Positions 48,811-58,316 are shown, counted from the stretch's first letter. The stretch: 64,000 bases of DNA from Pseudalgibacter alginicilyticus (GCF_001310225.1 NZ_CP012898.1:248001-312000), one strand, 5' to 3'. Notes: generated from the letters alone by a model not told the origin. A program made the numbers and translations.

Positions 48811-50784
48811 ATGAAATATTTTTTGCTGTTTTTTGTTTTCTCTTTTTTTTCTTTTTCTCAACAATCTGAATATGTTGATTTTAAGACTGCTAAAGCAGAT
48901 ATTGCTTTTGGAGACTTAACAAAAAAAGAGGTTTTTGGAACTGTTTTGTATGAGTTTGAGATTTTAAAAGACACTGATTCTATTTTTTTAGATGCAGAAA
49001 ATTTTAAAAGTATCAATTATGTTTTAGACGCTAAATTTTCAGGTAGTTTATATAATGGAAATCAATTGATTGTCAAGTACTCTTTTAAAGCTAATACACA
49101 GCATACTTTGTATGTCACTTGGAGAGTTAATCCTAATAAAGCCATGTATTTTATTGATTGGGAGCAAGATGAATTGAGCCTTGAGCGTGGTCAAGATATC
49201 ATTAATAAGCAAGTTTGGACTCAAGGACAAGGTAAGTACACGAGTAATTGGTTGCCGAGCATTGATGATATGAATGATAAAATTGAATTTGATTTGTCGG
49301 TAACTTTTGATTCTGATTATGAAGTTATTGCCAATGGGAAACTCATTAATAAGCAAGTTGCAGATTCAGTAAGCAAATGGTATTACGATATGCAGCATCC
49401 TATGTCCAGCTATTTAGTCGCTTTAGCTATAGGGAAATATAATAAAAAAGTTGAAATTTCTAATAGTGGAGTTCCTTTAGAAATGTATTATTATCCTCAA
49501 GATTCTATAAAGTTTGAATCCACTTATCGCTACACCAAGCAGATGTTTGATTTTTTAGAAGACGAAATTGGCGTACCGTATCCTTGGCAAAATTACAAAC
49601 AGGTACCTGTTAAGGATTTTTTATATGCTGGAATGGAAAACACAAGTACCACTATTTTTTCGGATGCTTTTATGGTAGATTCCATAGCATTTATTGATAA
49701 AAATTATGTAAATGTTAATGCTCATGAATTGGCGCATCAATGGTTTGGAAATTTAATTACAGAAACTTCAGGAACGCATCATTGGCTTCAAGAAGGTTTT
49801 GCTACCTATTATGCGTTGTTGGCTGAGCGTAATGTATTTGGAGATGATTATTACTATTGGAGTTTATACCAATATGCTCAAGAATTATTAGATCAAGATA
49901 GAATAGGGGAGAGTACGTCGCTTTTAGATCCAAAATCTACAAGTATTACGTTTTATAAAAAAGGGGCTTTGGTGTTGCATTTATTGCGAGAGAAAATAGG
50001 TAATGTTGCCTTTAAAAAGGCTGTAAAAAACTATATTGAAAAGCATGAATTTAACAATGTAGAAACAAATGATTTTATCCGTGAAGTGGAAAAGGAGAGC
50101 GGAAAAAGTTTGGGTGAATTTGTTGAATTGTGGTTGAAAGAAAAGGATTTTAAATATGATTTGGCTTTAGAGAGTTTAAAAAAATCTGTTTTTATTCAAG
50201 AATATTTGATGGTTGATTGTGAGGTATTTATATCAAGATGTAAAGACTATCTGAATTCAGGAATTTCAGATGAAGCAAAATCAAAAATAGTTTCTCAAAG
50301 TTCTAATTATATACAAAAAGAAGATTTTAAAAATAGTTTGAAAGTTCGTCAAACAATAGCTCAGTCTTTGACAGAAATTCCCATAGAATTAAAGAAAGCA
50401 TATGAATCTCTTTTAAAAGATGAATCTTATATTACTAAAGAAATTGCTTTATTTAATTTATGGAAGAACTTTCCAGAAGAACGAAAAAAATATTTAAATA
50501 AAACAAGAGAAATTCAGGGGTTTAATGATAAAAATATTAGGACATTATGGCTAACCTTGGCTTTAATTACTGATGATTTTGAGTTAGAAAAAAAATCTTA
50601 TTATTTTAATGAATTAACAGATTATACAAGTGCTAAATACGGTTTTGAAACTCGTATAAATGCTTTTCGGTATCTAACTCAAATACAAGCATGTCAGGAT
50701 ATTTGTAAAGAAAACTTAGAAAAAGCAACAACGCATCATAACTGGCAATTTGCTAAGTTGGCAAAGGAGTTATTAAAAAACTAA
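48811..50784 (+). CDS. M1-family metallo-aminopeptidase, exported
   Basis: This 657-residue protein is read from the ATG at 48811, which begins a signal peptide (MKYFLLFFVFSFFSFSQQ). The open frame starts at a TTG at 48754, and an ATG at 48775 is a less likely alternative. It is a gluzincin with the exopeptidase motif YAGMENTST (GAMEN-like), zinc motif HELAHQ (about residue 305) and the downstream zinc glutamate in LQEGFATYYALL. The N-terminal beta-saddle domain (about 20-210) and a C-terminal helical region complete the M1 layout. It trims amino-terminal residues from peptides in the periplasm or at the surface. Confidence 0.93.
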   Translation: MKYFLLFFVFSFFSFSQQSEYVDFKTAKADIAFGDLTKKEVFGTVLYEFEILKDTDSIFLDAENFKSINYVLDAKFSGSLYNGNQLIVKYSFKANTQHTLYVTWRVNPNKAMYFIDWEQDELSLERGQDIINKQVWTQGQGKYTSNWLPSIDDMNDKIEFDLSVTFDSDYEVIANGKLINKQVADSVSKWYYDMQHPMSSYLVALAIGKYNKKVEISNSGVPLEMYYYPQDSIKFESTYRYTKQMFDFLEDEIGVPYPWQNYKQVPVKDFLYAGMENTSTTIFSDAFMVDSIAFIDKNYVNVNAHELAHQWFGNLITETSGTHHWLQEGFATYYALLAERNVFGDDYYYWSLYQYAQELLDQDRIGESTSLLDPKSTSITFYKKGALVLHLLREKIGNVAFKKAVKNYIEKHEFNNVETNDFIREVEKESGKSLGEFVELWLKEKDFKYDLALESLKKSVFIQEYLMVDCEVFISRCKDYLNSGISDEAKSKIVSQSSNYIQKEDFKNSLKVRQTIAQSLTEIPIELKKAYESLLKDESYITKEIALFNLWKNFPEERKKYLNKTREIQGFNDKNIRTLWLTLALITDDFELEKKSYYFNELTDYTSAKYGFETRINAFRYLTQIQACQDICKENLEKATTHHNWQFAKLAKELLKN

Positions 50785-50835
50785 ATTATATAGTTGTACA
50801 TGGTAACTGTTTCTGCAATTGATAGTATGTTTGTT

Positions 50836-51303
50836 TTAGTCCCAAATATTAGGTCTATTAACTCCCATAGCTCTTAAATAGGATAAAAATTGACCAGTGT
50901 GGACAGATTCGTGATATGCAATCCGCAATAAATATTTTCCCAGGGTTTTCTTTTTTCCGTTTCCGGGATGTATGATTTTAGTTTCAGCTAGCTCTGTTTC
51001 TGAAAATTGTTTAATGCTTTCTAAGAAGGCTTTGCGATATGGCTTAGCAAATTGTAGTTCGTCAGAAACACTTAGGTAAGGCCTGTTTTCCCAAGGTGAT
51101 ACATAATTAGACATATCTTTTTGGTTGATGATTAGATTCCATCCATAATCAGCTTGAAGTACATGTCTAATCATTTCAATAGCTGACATTGCTTTTTGGT
51201 CTGGCTTCCAATTATAATAACTCTCAGGAAGTCCACTCCAAAGCATTGTACTTCTTCTTCTTGTTTCTGTAAAATTTGAAATTATGAGTGCAGATTGAGT
51301 CAT
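50836..51303 (-). CDS. DinB-family protein
   Basis: This 155-residue protein has the DinB/YfiT four-helix metal-binding fold, with a first-helix histidine in MIRHVLQADYGWNL and the HESVHTGQFLSYLRAMG motif near the C-terminus supplying two further histidines. DinB-like proteins are often thiol-dependent transferases, and the substrate is unknown. It lies tail-to-tail with the aminopeptidase gene. Confidence 0.88.
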   Translation of the reverse strand: MTQSALIISNFTETRRRSTMLWSGLPESYYNWKPDQKAMSAIEMIRHVLQADYGWNLIINQKDMSNYVSPWENRPYLSVSDELQFAKPYRKAFLESIKQFSETELAETKIIHPGNGKKKTLGKYLLRIAYHESVHTGQFLSYLRAMGVNRPNIWD

Positions 51304-52018
51304 ATTATTTGTTTTGGTGCATGTAATTTTTAAATGTTAGATTAAGCATATGGCTTGATAGGGTTTGTAAAACTTTAACTTTTAACATTACCTATTACTT
51401 ATATTTTCGACAGTTTGGTTTTATTTTTTTTCAGTTACTCTATAGAAAAAGCATTTGTTTATCATTTTCTATTGCGATAGTTGAAGGGGTTATTTTGAAA
51501 AAAAAAGTTTCTTGTAACAATCAAAGTTAGGTTTTGATATTTGTCCTATTTTTTCAAGCTTTCGTTTACTGTCACTTTGGAACGAGGAAATGGATGTTTT
51601 TTTATATAGGTCATAAGCTTTATAAGTTAGTCGTATTTATAGATGCACATAGCTAAAAGATTCAGCTCTTCAGTTGCCATTTTTCATTTAGTTCTGTCTA
51701 TATTAAACACAACGGTTAGTATAAACTATAAGTTTTGTAGATGTTGCACAAGGTATTAAAAAGTTGCTATTGTAAAAAAAAGCTGATTTTGTTTCTTTAA
51801 ATCTACAGGAAAAAATAATGCGCGGTCATTTATTTTAAGGGGTTTGAGTTAAATATATCCCTTTATAGGCTCTTAAATAAAAGAAAAATAATAAGCGTTC
51901 ATTATTTGTACATTTAGTTTTCTGTCAAACTTAAAATATTAAAAAACTACTTAATTATTTAAGTAGATAACAGTAGCAATCGTCCAAAAAAAACGATTTT
52001 TCAAATCATTTGGTTATT
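51304..52018. other. 715-bp intergenic region without a recognisable gene
   Basis: It is AT-rich and broken by stops in all frames. A stretch near 51708-51760 (AACACAACGGTTAGTATAAA ... ATGTTGCACAAGG) faintly recalls the outer arms of the palindromic repeats found after 57 kb, but it does not fold as a full copy. The right edge holds the terminator of the peroxiredoxin-like gene. Confidence 0.5.
51986..52009 (-). terminator. rho-independent terminator of the peroxiredoxin-like gene
   Basis: On the minus strand ATGATTT (52009-52003) pairs with AAATCGT (51999-51993) around GAA, with one G:T pair, and runs into eight T. Confidence 0.7.
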
Positions 52019-52672
52019 TTATTTTATGATATTTTTCAAAGCTTCAATTATCTCATCAGGTTCTGAACGAGTTCTATAATCAACATTCACATAGCTCCAT
52101 TTGACTATCTGATCATTTCCTATTATAAAAGTTGCAGGAATAGGTAGTATATTACCATTTCCATTATTAATTTTTTTTAAATCAAGATTTCTATCTATTT
52201 GCATATGATCTAATAAAAATTCAGGAACTTCCCAAGCAACTCCATACTGTGAAGCAACTTTAGCGTCTTGGTCAGACAATACAATAAATTCCATTTCACT
52301 AATTTCATTTTTTGTCATTGATGAATCAGGTACTTCAGGACTTATAGCTACTAATGTGGCACCAAGTTTTTGAATATCACTTAATTTATTTTGTAAAGCT
52401 CTAAGCTGTAAATTACAGTATGGGCACCAACTGCCACGATAAAATGTAATAACAAGGGGTCCTTTATTTAACAAGCTTGATAATGATATTGGGTTTCCAA
52501 GAGGGTCAGGCAATTCAAAATTAGGAGCCTTTTCACCAATATTAATGGCTTTATCTCCTTGTTGAAATGCTTTTGCTTTAATAATTATATCATCAACCCC
52601 TTGCATAAACTCAGGGTTTTTTTTTCGACCTGCAGCTATTTTAGCATCAGTTTGTTCTTTTAATTTTTGCAT
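52019..52672 (-). CDS. peroxiredoxin-like AhpC/TSA-family protein
   Basis: This 217-residue protein has an N-terminal helical segment and then an AhpC/TSA thioredoxin fold (INIGEKAPNFELPDPLGN). The active site is FYRGSWCPYC (cysteines 83 and 86), and RALQNKLSDIQKLGATLVAISPE follows. The CPYC arrangement and the length fit the 'peroxiredoxin-like' group rather than typical 2-Cys AhpC. It probably reduces peroxides or acts as a thiol oxidoreductase in the cytoplasm, as no signal peptide is present. Confidence 0.9.
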   Translation of the reverse strand: MQKLKEQTDAKIAAGRKKNPEFMQGVDDIIIKAKAFQQGDKAINIGEKAPNFELPDPLGNPISLSSLLNKGPLVITFYRGSWCPYCNLQLRALQNKLSDIQKLGATLVAISPEVPDSSMTKNEISEMEFIVLSDQDAKVASQYGVAWEVPEFLLDHMQIDRNLDLKKINNGNGNILPIPATFIIGNDQIVKWSYVNVDYRTRSEPDEIIEALKNIIK

Positions 52673-53014
52673 TATTCTATTAATTAAAGATATTTAAATG
52701 TCATATTTTTACGTATGGCGTTTGTTGTGTATACCGTATTTGTGAGTTAGTAATTTGTAAAAGTACTAAAGTTAGTAAAAAGGGGTGAACCAGAGAGGAA
52801 TTCAGAGAATTTTCGATTAACCTAAAAATATTTCAAGCCATTTTACTGGCTTTTTATCACAGTATTTAGTTGATAGTACTGCTTATGTTACTTTAAATTC
52901 CGATACGTTCATTTCGACACTAAATCTAACGTTTTCTTTATTTTTTTTAAGTGTTGCTGACATTATGTTGAATATTCATATGCCTCATTCCGTTATGTTT
53001 AAAGAAAAAAATAT
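52673..53014. other. 342-bp intergenic region with an orphan terminator-like hairpin
   Basis: No intact gene is present. AAGCCA (52835-52840) and TGGCTT (52847-52852) form a stem followed by T on the + strand, although no + strand gene precedes it. This suggests a lost gene. CCGTTATG at 52990-52997 weakly matches the reverse complement of CACAACGG at 54679, which would be the other end of a cassette holding the Sel1-repeat gene. Confidence 0.35.
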
Positions 53015-54589
53015 CTAATGTAAATGTGTGATTTCTTTATAATTAGAAGGGATTGATTCAATAATATAATTTCTTGGTATATTTTGATAAGGTTTACATT
53101 TAAGATAACCAAAACCATTACAGATTCTACATTGCTCTGTATTATTTCTATATGTTTCTGTTTTCCCGAGCCCATCACAAGTGTCGCAACTAACCCTTCC
53201 TTTAGTATCACAGTTCCAACAATAAATATGTTTAGCATAAGCTTTTTCTAAACTAAGGCAATAATCAGAATTTTCTGTTTTGGATTTTTTACATAAACTA
53301 AAATATAAATAATAAAACGCGTCATAATCTTTATCATATTCAGAGCTTCTTTCAAAACTATTTTTGGCTAACTGATAAGCTTTGGTAATATTCTTATCTA
53401 TACCGTTGCCAGTTGCTAAAGCTATAATTGTAGAAATTTCTGTATTAGAATTTTCGTAAAGATCTGCCTTAAGTTCCCAAAAATTTGCTTTTTTCGAATT
53501 TTTAATATGTTGATATGCAGAACCTCGGTAAATTTTAGATAATTCTCTTGCAAACTGATTATCATTGGTAGCGGCTTTCTCCATAACTTCTACTCCAGTT
53601 TTAGCCAAATAAATATCACCTCTAAGATAATTTTTATAATAGAGGTTATGGCCGTAGTACCAATCATCTTCATTTACAGAGTAATCAACAGTATCTTTGT
53701 ATTTTTTATAATAATTAATTGCTTCTTGTGTTTGATCCCAAGTTCTACTTGCATAATTACTTCTAAGAAGAATTTTAGAGTAATCATAGTAAAATTCTGG
53801 AGTTAATTTGGAAGAATTACGATTTATAGATTCTCGGTATAGGTAACTTAAAGCATCATAAGAATGACCTTCTAATTCAATAAGCTTTTTTTTAACACTT
53901 ACTTTTGATTCAGAATATAGTAAACTTATAAGTTGATTTTGGCTATTATGGAACCTAATTTTTTCATGAAAAATTTCAACTGCTTTTAAGGTGTCTTTTT
54001 TTATATTATAGCCATTAAGGTAGATTTCGCCAAGTACTACTTTAGCTAATGGCTGTACTAATTTATCTCTTCTTGATAATATAAGATATGATCCTTTGTC
54101 TATGTTTTTTTCTAAACCATAACCTCTATAAAAACAATAACCTAATACTTCACGAGCAGGTTCAAAACCTTCTTCCAACAACTCACTAAAAATAGTAACG
54201 GCAGTATTATAATCCTGTTCTATTCCGTAACCAAATAAATAAAACAACCCAATATTATATTTTGCTTCTTTATCTCCTAAATTAGATGCGGCCATAAACC
54301 AAGAAAATGAAGCTCCTTTGCTTAAATTATATTTCTTTTTATCTCCAAAATAAAAATCTAAATATTTGAAAAAAGCTACTTTCTTTAAAAAATCTATGTT
54401 CTTTTGCTTTAGTAATTTGTTTATCTTATTTTGGCCGTAGTTTCTAGTATATGTACCTGACTTGTAATTAAACCTATCATACTCTTTTTCAGTCATTGTA
54501 TTACCTAATAGTTCAAAAACATAATTTTGTCCATTTAAATAAAATGTTCCCAAAAGAAATATATATAAGACGTATTTTTTATAAATCAT
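53015..54589 (-). CDS. secreted Sel1-repeat protein with C-terminal DnaJ-type zinc finger
   Basis: This 524-residue protein has a signal peptide (MIYKKYVLYIFLLGTFYLNGQ). Residues about 85-420 hold Sel1-like (TPR-type) repeats with the usual 'A..nlG..Y..GyGi..d...A...f' pattern (AKYNIGLFYLFGYGIEQDYN, LGYCFYRGYGLEKN, LGEIYLNGYNIKKD). The last 60 residues form a zinc-binding module like the DnaJ cysteine-rich domain (CWNCDTKGRVSCDTCDGLG, CRICNGFGYLKC). The repeats serve protein-protein contacts. Sel1 plus a DnaJ-type finger in an exported protein is uncommon, and its partner is unknown. A truncated IS end lies 59-81 bases upstream of the start. Confidence 0.85.
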   Translation of the reverse strand: MIYKKYVLYIFLLGTFYLNGQNYVFELLGNTMTEKEYDRFNYKSGTYTRNYGQNKINKLLKQKNIDFLKKVAFFKYLDFYFGDKKKYNLSKGASFSWFMAASNLGDKEAKYNIGLFYLFGYGIEQDYNTAVTIFSELLEEGFEPAREVLGYCFYRGYGLEKNIDKGSYLILSRRDKLVQPLAKVVLGEIYLNGYNIKKDTLKAVEIFHEKIRFHNSQNQLISLLYSESKVSVKKKLIELEGHSYDALSYLYRESINRNSSKLTPEFYYDYSKILLRSNYASRTWDQTQEAINYYKKYKDTVDYSVNEDDWYYGHNLYYKNYLRGDIYLAKTGVEVMEKAATNDNQFARELSKIYRGSAYQHIKNSKKANFWELKADLYENSNTEISTIIALATGNGIDKNITKAYQLAKNSFERSSEYDKDYDAFYYLYFSLCKKSKTENSDYCLSLEKAYAKHIYCWNCDTKGRVSCDTCDGLGKTETYRNNTEQCRICNGFGYLKCKPYQNIPRNYIIESIPSNYKEITHLH

Positions 54590-54647
54590 TATTAGTAGTT
54601 TAACTTGTTTAAATATTTTTTAATCAATCCGTTTATTTAAAATTATT

Positions 54648-54670
54648 TAGCCTTTATTCAAGGCGGGTCA
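54648..54670. mobile_element. solitary IS3-type terminal repeat (remnant)
   Basis: TAGCC(T)TTATTCA.GGCGGGTCA closely matches the right end of the IS3 element at 59624-59646 (TAGCC.ATATTCAGGACGGGTCA). No transposase is nearby, so this is an orphan end left after deletion. Confidence 0.65.
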
Positions 54671-54676
54671 AGCTTC

Positions 54677-54700
54677 TGCACAACGGTTTCGGCTCGTATG
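54677..54700. repeat. possible truncated arm of a palindromic cassette repeat (C type)
   Basis: CACAACGG...GCTCGTATG resembles the left arm of repeat C (TACAACGGCCTCGTATAA at 60987). The matching right arm is missing. It adjoins the IS3 remnant. Confidence 0.4.
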
Positions 54701-54720
54701 TTTACAAGCCTATAGTTATT

Positions 54721-56001
54721 TTAATGTCTTATCCTTAACAATTCGGTTTCTAATGCTTCTTTAGACCTTCTTTCAATAGTATTTAGATTGGCATTCAGTA
54801 TGTTGTTTTTTTCGTAAGGATCATTAATGAGGTTATACATTTCTTCTATACCATTAGCAAATACGATGAGCTTATAGGTGCCATTACTAATGGTCCAAGC
54901 ATCATTTTTTTCATTCTTCATTTCAGAATACTGATACTTTCTGATTGATTTTTTTTCAGAGAATAGCGACTTAAAACTTTTGCTGTCGTTTATTTCATCA
55001 ATTTCCACTCCTGCTATTTCGGCTATTGTGGCAAACATATCAGTGCTCGTAATTAAATTGTTATCTGTCCCTTTTCTTTCCACGCCTTTACCAGATACAA
55101 ATAGGGGCATATTAATACCCCCTTGATAAAGACTTCTCTTCACCTGATTTGAAGCATATGGCGCTTGTGTTACAAGGGGTTCGGTGCCATTATCACCCAT
55201 AAAAATGATAAGCGTATTTTCTTTTTCTTCTTCTGATAATGAACTTAACAGTTGTCCTATTTGATAATCCATGGCCTCAATTGAAGCCATAAAGTAAGGT
55301 GTTGGGTCTACACCTTCTTTGTAAGTCGGTAAATTTCCTTGACTATGCATTTCTGCAGGAGGAATATGGAAAGGTGTATGTGGAGCATTATATGCTAACC
55401 ACATAAACCAAGGTTTGTCTTGTTTTTGAATCCAATGAGAAGCCAAATTGGTAAACTTTTTTGAGGTGTACTCATTGCTTATGGATTGTTTCCCATTATT
55501 GGATAATGGCCAGTTGTAATAATCTTTTACAGAGCCTATAAAAATACCTTCATAATAATCAATACCAAAGGTTTCTGGATTAATTGTTGCATCGTATCCA
55601 GATACATGCCATTTACCAATTACAGCGGTTGCATAGCTATTGTTGGTGTGGTCGTTGATATATTTTTGTAACAGGATTTCATTTTCGCTTAATTTTTGAT
55701 TTGCCCACCTTACACCGGTTCTGTATCCATATTTACCGGTAATCATTGATGCTCTGGTAGGCGAGCACGTTGGATAGGTCCAAAAGTTTGTGAAATTCAC
55801 CCCCTTTTTTCTAATCGCATCGATGTTTGGAATGTGTGGTTTTACTTCCCCTTCTTTAAAGCCGGCTAAAGCATCTTTCCCCATATCGTCTGCTATGATT
55901 AATAATATGTTTGGGGAACTTTCAACCTCTTTAATCGTCTGATTGTTTTTGCAGGATAGTAAGGAAATTGTTAGCCCAGTAAGTATTATATATTTCTTCA
56001 T
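54721..56001 (-). CDS. type I sulfatase, lipoprotein
   Basis: This 426-residue protein has a lipobox (LTISLLSCKNN, cysteine 17), so it is membrane-anchored. The sulfatase fold shows the metal-binding aspartates in LLIIADDMGKD (38-39). The formylglycine site CSPTR (cysteine 79) must be converted by a maturase for activity. Further active-site residues include the lysine/histidine pair in GKWHVSG, NAPHTPFH, and the metal ligands in FMGDNGTEP. It would remove sulfate esters from glycans or aryl compounds. An alpha/beta hydrolase gene ends 17 bases upstream, so the two form an operon. Confidence 0.93.
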   Translation of the reverse strand: MKKYIILTGLTISLLSCKNNQTIKEVESSPNILLIIADDMGKDALAGFKEGEVKPHIPNIDAIRKKGVNFTNFWTYPTCSPTRASMITGKYGYRTGVRWANQKLSENEILLQKYINDHTNNSYATAVIGKWHVSGYDATINPETFGIDYYEGIFIGSVKDYYNWPLSNNGKQSISNEYTSKKFTNLASHWIQKQDKPWFMWLAYNAPHTPFHIPPAEMHSQGNLPTYKEGVDPTPYFMASIEAMDYQIGQLLSSLSEEEKENTLIIFMGDNGTEPLVTQAPYASNQVKRSLYQGGINMPLFVSGKGVERKGTDNNLITSTDMFATIAEIAGVEIDEINDSKSFKSLFSEKKSIRKYQYSEMKNEKNDAWTISNGTYKLIVFANGIEEMYNLINDPYEKNNILNANLNTIERRSKEALETELLRIRH

Positions 56002-56018
56002 GAAGCGTTTAACTGAAC

Positions 56019-57020
56019 TTAATTTTGCAAGAACTTTATTAAGGGAGAAATAAAAGCTTCAAATTTTTCGATGTGAGGAAGATGCCCTACATTTTCTAAC
56101 TCTACTAATTTAGCATGAGGTATTTTATTGTGCGTTTCTTTTCCTAACTGATTATACAAACCCATAGTTTTTCTTACCTCCTCACTTACAAGCGGTTTAC
56201 CAAGTGCGGTTCTGTCTCTGGTTCCAATAATTAGTAAAGTAGGGGCAGTGATATTTTTAAACTCGTATACAACGGGCTGTGTAAAAATCATATCATACGT
56301 TAAGGCATTGTTCCAAGCTATGGTTTCATAATCGGAATTCAACGTCCAACCGGCCAATAAATTTACCCATTGATCATATTCGGGTTTCCAATTGTTGTCA
56401 TAGTAATTCACCAATTGATATTTCTTTATCCCTTCATAACTTTTTTTGAGTTCATTTTTATACCACCATTCTACAGGTTTGTAAGGTACTTTTAGTTTCC
56501 AGTCTTCCAAGCCAATGGGGTTTTCTAGAATAAACTTTTCTGTTATTTCTGGATACATTAAGGTAAATCTAGTGGCTAGCATTCCGCCCATTGAATGTCC
56601 TAAAATGGCTGTTTTTTCAATACCCAATGTGTCTAAAAGTGATTTTGTGTTTTGTGCTAATTGCTGAAAGGTATAATGAAAATGTAATGGCTTAGACGAT
56701 TTCCCGAAGCCTATTTGGTCTGGGACGATTACACGAAACCCTGCATTAGTTAAGGCTTTAATGGTTGTTTCCCAATAAGCACCATTAAAATTTTTACCGT
56801 GAAAAAGCACAATGTTTTTGCCGTTATATGCTTCTGGCTTAACGTCCATATACGCCATTTTTAGGTTTTGTTCTTGAATCGTTAATTCCAAAAACGAAAC
56901 TTCGTACGGATATTGGTAATTGGACAATTCAATATCTAACCATTGTAACTTTTCGGTTTGTGCTGTTACAAAATGGAAATTCGCCAACAAATAAACCCAA
57001 AATATTATTTTTTTTACCAT
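56019..57020 (-). CDS. exported alpha/beta hydrolase
   Basis: This 333-residue protein has a signal peptide (IIFWVYLLANFHFVTAQ). The alpha/beta-hydrolase core has the oxyanion region VLFHGKNFNGAYWE, the nucleophile in ILGHSMGGMLATRF, an acid in LLIIGTRDRTALG and the catalytic histidine in LENVGHLPHIEKFEAF. The cap domain includes several tryptophan/tyrosine-rich stretches. The substrate is unknown. Pairing with a sulfatase lipoprotein 17 bases downstream suggests degradation of a sulfated ester or glycan. Confidence 0.9.
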   Translation of the reverse strand: MVKKIIFWVYLLANFHFVTAQTEKLQWLDIELSNYQYPYEVSFLELTIQEQNLKMAYMDVKPEAYNGKNIVLFHGKNFNGAYWETTIKALTNAGFRVIVPDQIGFGKSSKPLHFHYTFQQLAQNTKSLLDTLGIEKTAILGHSMGGMLATRFTLMYPEITEKFILENPIGLEDWKLKVPYKPVEWWYKNELKKSYEGIKKYQLVNYYDNNWKPEYDQWVNLLAGWTLNSDYETIAWNNALTYDMIFTQPVVYEFKNITAPTLLIIGTRDRTALGKPLVSEEVRKTMGLYNQLGKETHNKIPHAKLVELENVGHLPHIEKFEAFISPLIKFLQN

Positions 57021-57323
57021 TTTATTTTTCTACATTATAGTGCCATTTGCACAAATTACTTAATTCAAAATCTATTTAGAATCGTCGCTTGCTAAAATAG
57101 TACAATTCTAACAATATCAGTAGGTTCTGCTTTACAATTTTGTATTCTACTTGATTTACAAGTATTGACATTGATTAAGTTATTGAATGTAGGTAAAACC
57201 TTTTTAATTAAAACCAATGGTTTTGTGTGTGATTTCGTTGCGTGTTTTAGCAAATAAAAAACGAATAGAATATTCCTGCGGAATATTCGTAAGTAGGCTA
57301 AAACCAGCAATTAATTTTATACG

Positions 57324-57629
57324 TCTTAAGTTTGATTTCTATTAAATTAGGTGTAAATCAGAAAGAACAAAAGAGAGAATTGCGTATAGTAAACAAAGGA
57401 AAGAGCAAGAAAGTGGCATTAATAGCTGTAGCTAATAAGCTGATTAAACAATGCTTTGCAATTGCGAAATCAGGCAGAGCGTATGATGAAACTTACGTTT
57501 CTGTATTGCTTAAGTAATTAAAAAAAATAGAATAAAAAAGCAAACAAAATCAACTACTTGAATTTGTAAGCCCAATATAATAGTGTCTAATATTTTGAAG
57601 AAATGACTTGTTTTTTACCTCAGTTCTTT
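57324..57629 (+). mobile_element. decayed IS110-family element inserted in repeat A
   Basis: It holds the C-terminus of an IS110-type transposase and a distinctive non-coding right end (from about 57544 to 57629, starting AAAATCAACTACTTGAATTT). The same right end and the same 40-bp left end recur in repeat B. Insertion is in the outer right arm of the palindrome just after TATACG, identical in both copies. Confidence 0.7.
57332..57517 (+). pseudogene. IS110-family transposase, C-terminal fragment
   Basis: The open stretch of 61 codons ends at TAA. Residues NKGKSKKVALIAVANKLIKQ and CFAIAKSGRAYDETY match the end of IS110/IS116/IS902-type transposases (K.G...K.ALIAVANKLLKQ.FAIAKSG..Y). The DEDD catalytic domain and the rest of the C-terminal serine domain are missing. 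Confidence 0.78.
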
Positions 57630-57644
57630 GTTGGCAACAGTATT

Positions 57645-58316
57645 TTATTCAGTTAGAAATTTTGTCGTATAATTTATTACAAAATCAGAAATAAATGATT
57701 TTATAAATTCATCATCGTTATATTCATCGTTTTCTTTTAATTCCGCATATAGTTTTTTGTATTCTTCAGTTTTTTCAAACTTTTCGAACTGACGTTTTTT
57801 GAATTTTACAAACTCCTTATTTTTATATTTTCGAGCTTCATTAAAGTTTCCTTTATCAATTTCGAGAAGCCAATATTTGCTAAAAGTCGATGCGTAACCC
57901 ATATGAACATATTCGACCATTTTTCCGTGTGGTATTATCAGAATTCCAGTATACCAATCTATTTTAGCTTTCTCTTTATTTGGAAAAACTTGTTTAAATG
58001 CAGAAATCCATTTTGTTTCATAATCATCATCTGAATCTTTATCCGAAACTTCAATTTTAATATCAGTCAAGAATAATTGCTCATCAATAATTTCAAAGAA
58101 TGCAATATATCCACGCCACAAAGCAGTAGACATCATTCCGCCTTGAGGTCGTTTGTCAGGGTGTTTTTCGAAATATGGTTCGAGTGGATTTGAATTTAGA
58201 TTGTATTCAGTTCCTTTGAATGTAATTTTATCAGGATATTGAGCTGTAACAATGTTTTCAGCTTTTAATATTCCAATTGTACAAGTGATTAATATTAGTA
58301 AGAGTGTTTTTTTCAT
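57645..58316 (-). CDS. exported protein of unknown function (cassette 1)
   Basis: This 223-residue protein has a signal peptide (MKKTLLLILITCTIGILKAE). The mature part begins with a beta-rich region (KITFKGTEYNLNSNPLEPYF, PQGGMMSTALWRGYIAFFEI) and ends in a charged helical tail. No family was recognised. Its stop codon lies 5 bases after the end of repeat A. Its start codon lies 1 base from the left end of an IS3 element, so its native upstream region, presumably adjoining repeat B, is now 1.3 kb away. The coding part looks complete. Confidence 0.8.
   Translation of the reverse strand: MKKTLLLILITCTIGILKAENIVTAQYPDKITFKGTEYNLNSNPLEPYFEKHPDKRPQGGMMSTALWRGYIAFFEIIDEQLFLTDIKIEVSDKDSDDDYETKWISAFKQVFPNKEKAKIDWYTGILIIPHGKMVEYVHMGYASTFSKYWLLEIDKGNFNEARKYKNKEFVKFKKRQFEKFEKTEEYKKLYAELKENDEYNDDEFIKSFISDFVINYTTKFLTE

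Larger units (their letters stand above)
57214..57640. repeat. palindromic cassette repeat A, interrupted by an IS110-type remnant
   Basis: Left arm ...GTTTTGTGTGTGATTTCGTTGCG. Inner hairpin GAATATTCC (57268-57276), loop TGC, GGAATATTC (57280-57288). Right arm CAGCAATTAATTTTATACG. The distal end, GTTGGCAACAG (57630-57640), is displaced by a foreign segment (about 57324-57629). The 190 bases between the hydrolase start and this repeat show no gene. Confidence 0.75.

Noticed and set aside
52760-52852. Remnant of an AraC-type regulator C-terminus before the orphan hairpin
   Set aside because: A short KKG...TREEFREF-like reading needs a stop codon to be ignored and has no matching helix upstream; too weak to annotate.
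57092-57310. 72-codon minus-strand open frame upstream of the hydrolase
   Set aside because: It runs through repeat A, has no signal peptide or recognisable motif, and its composition follows the repeat arms.
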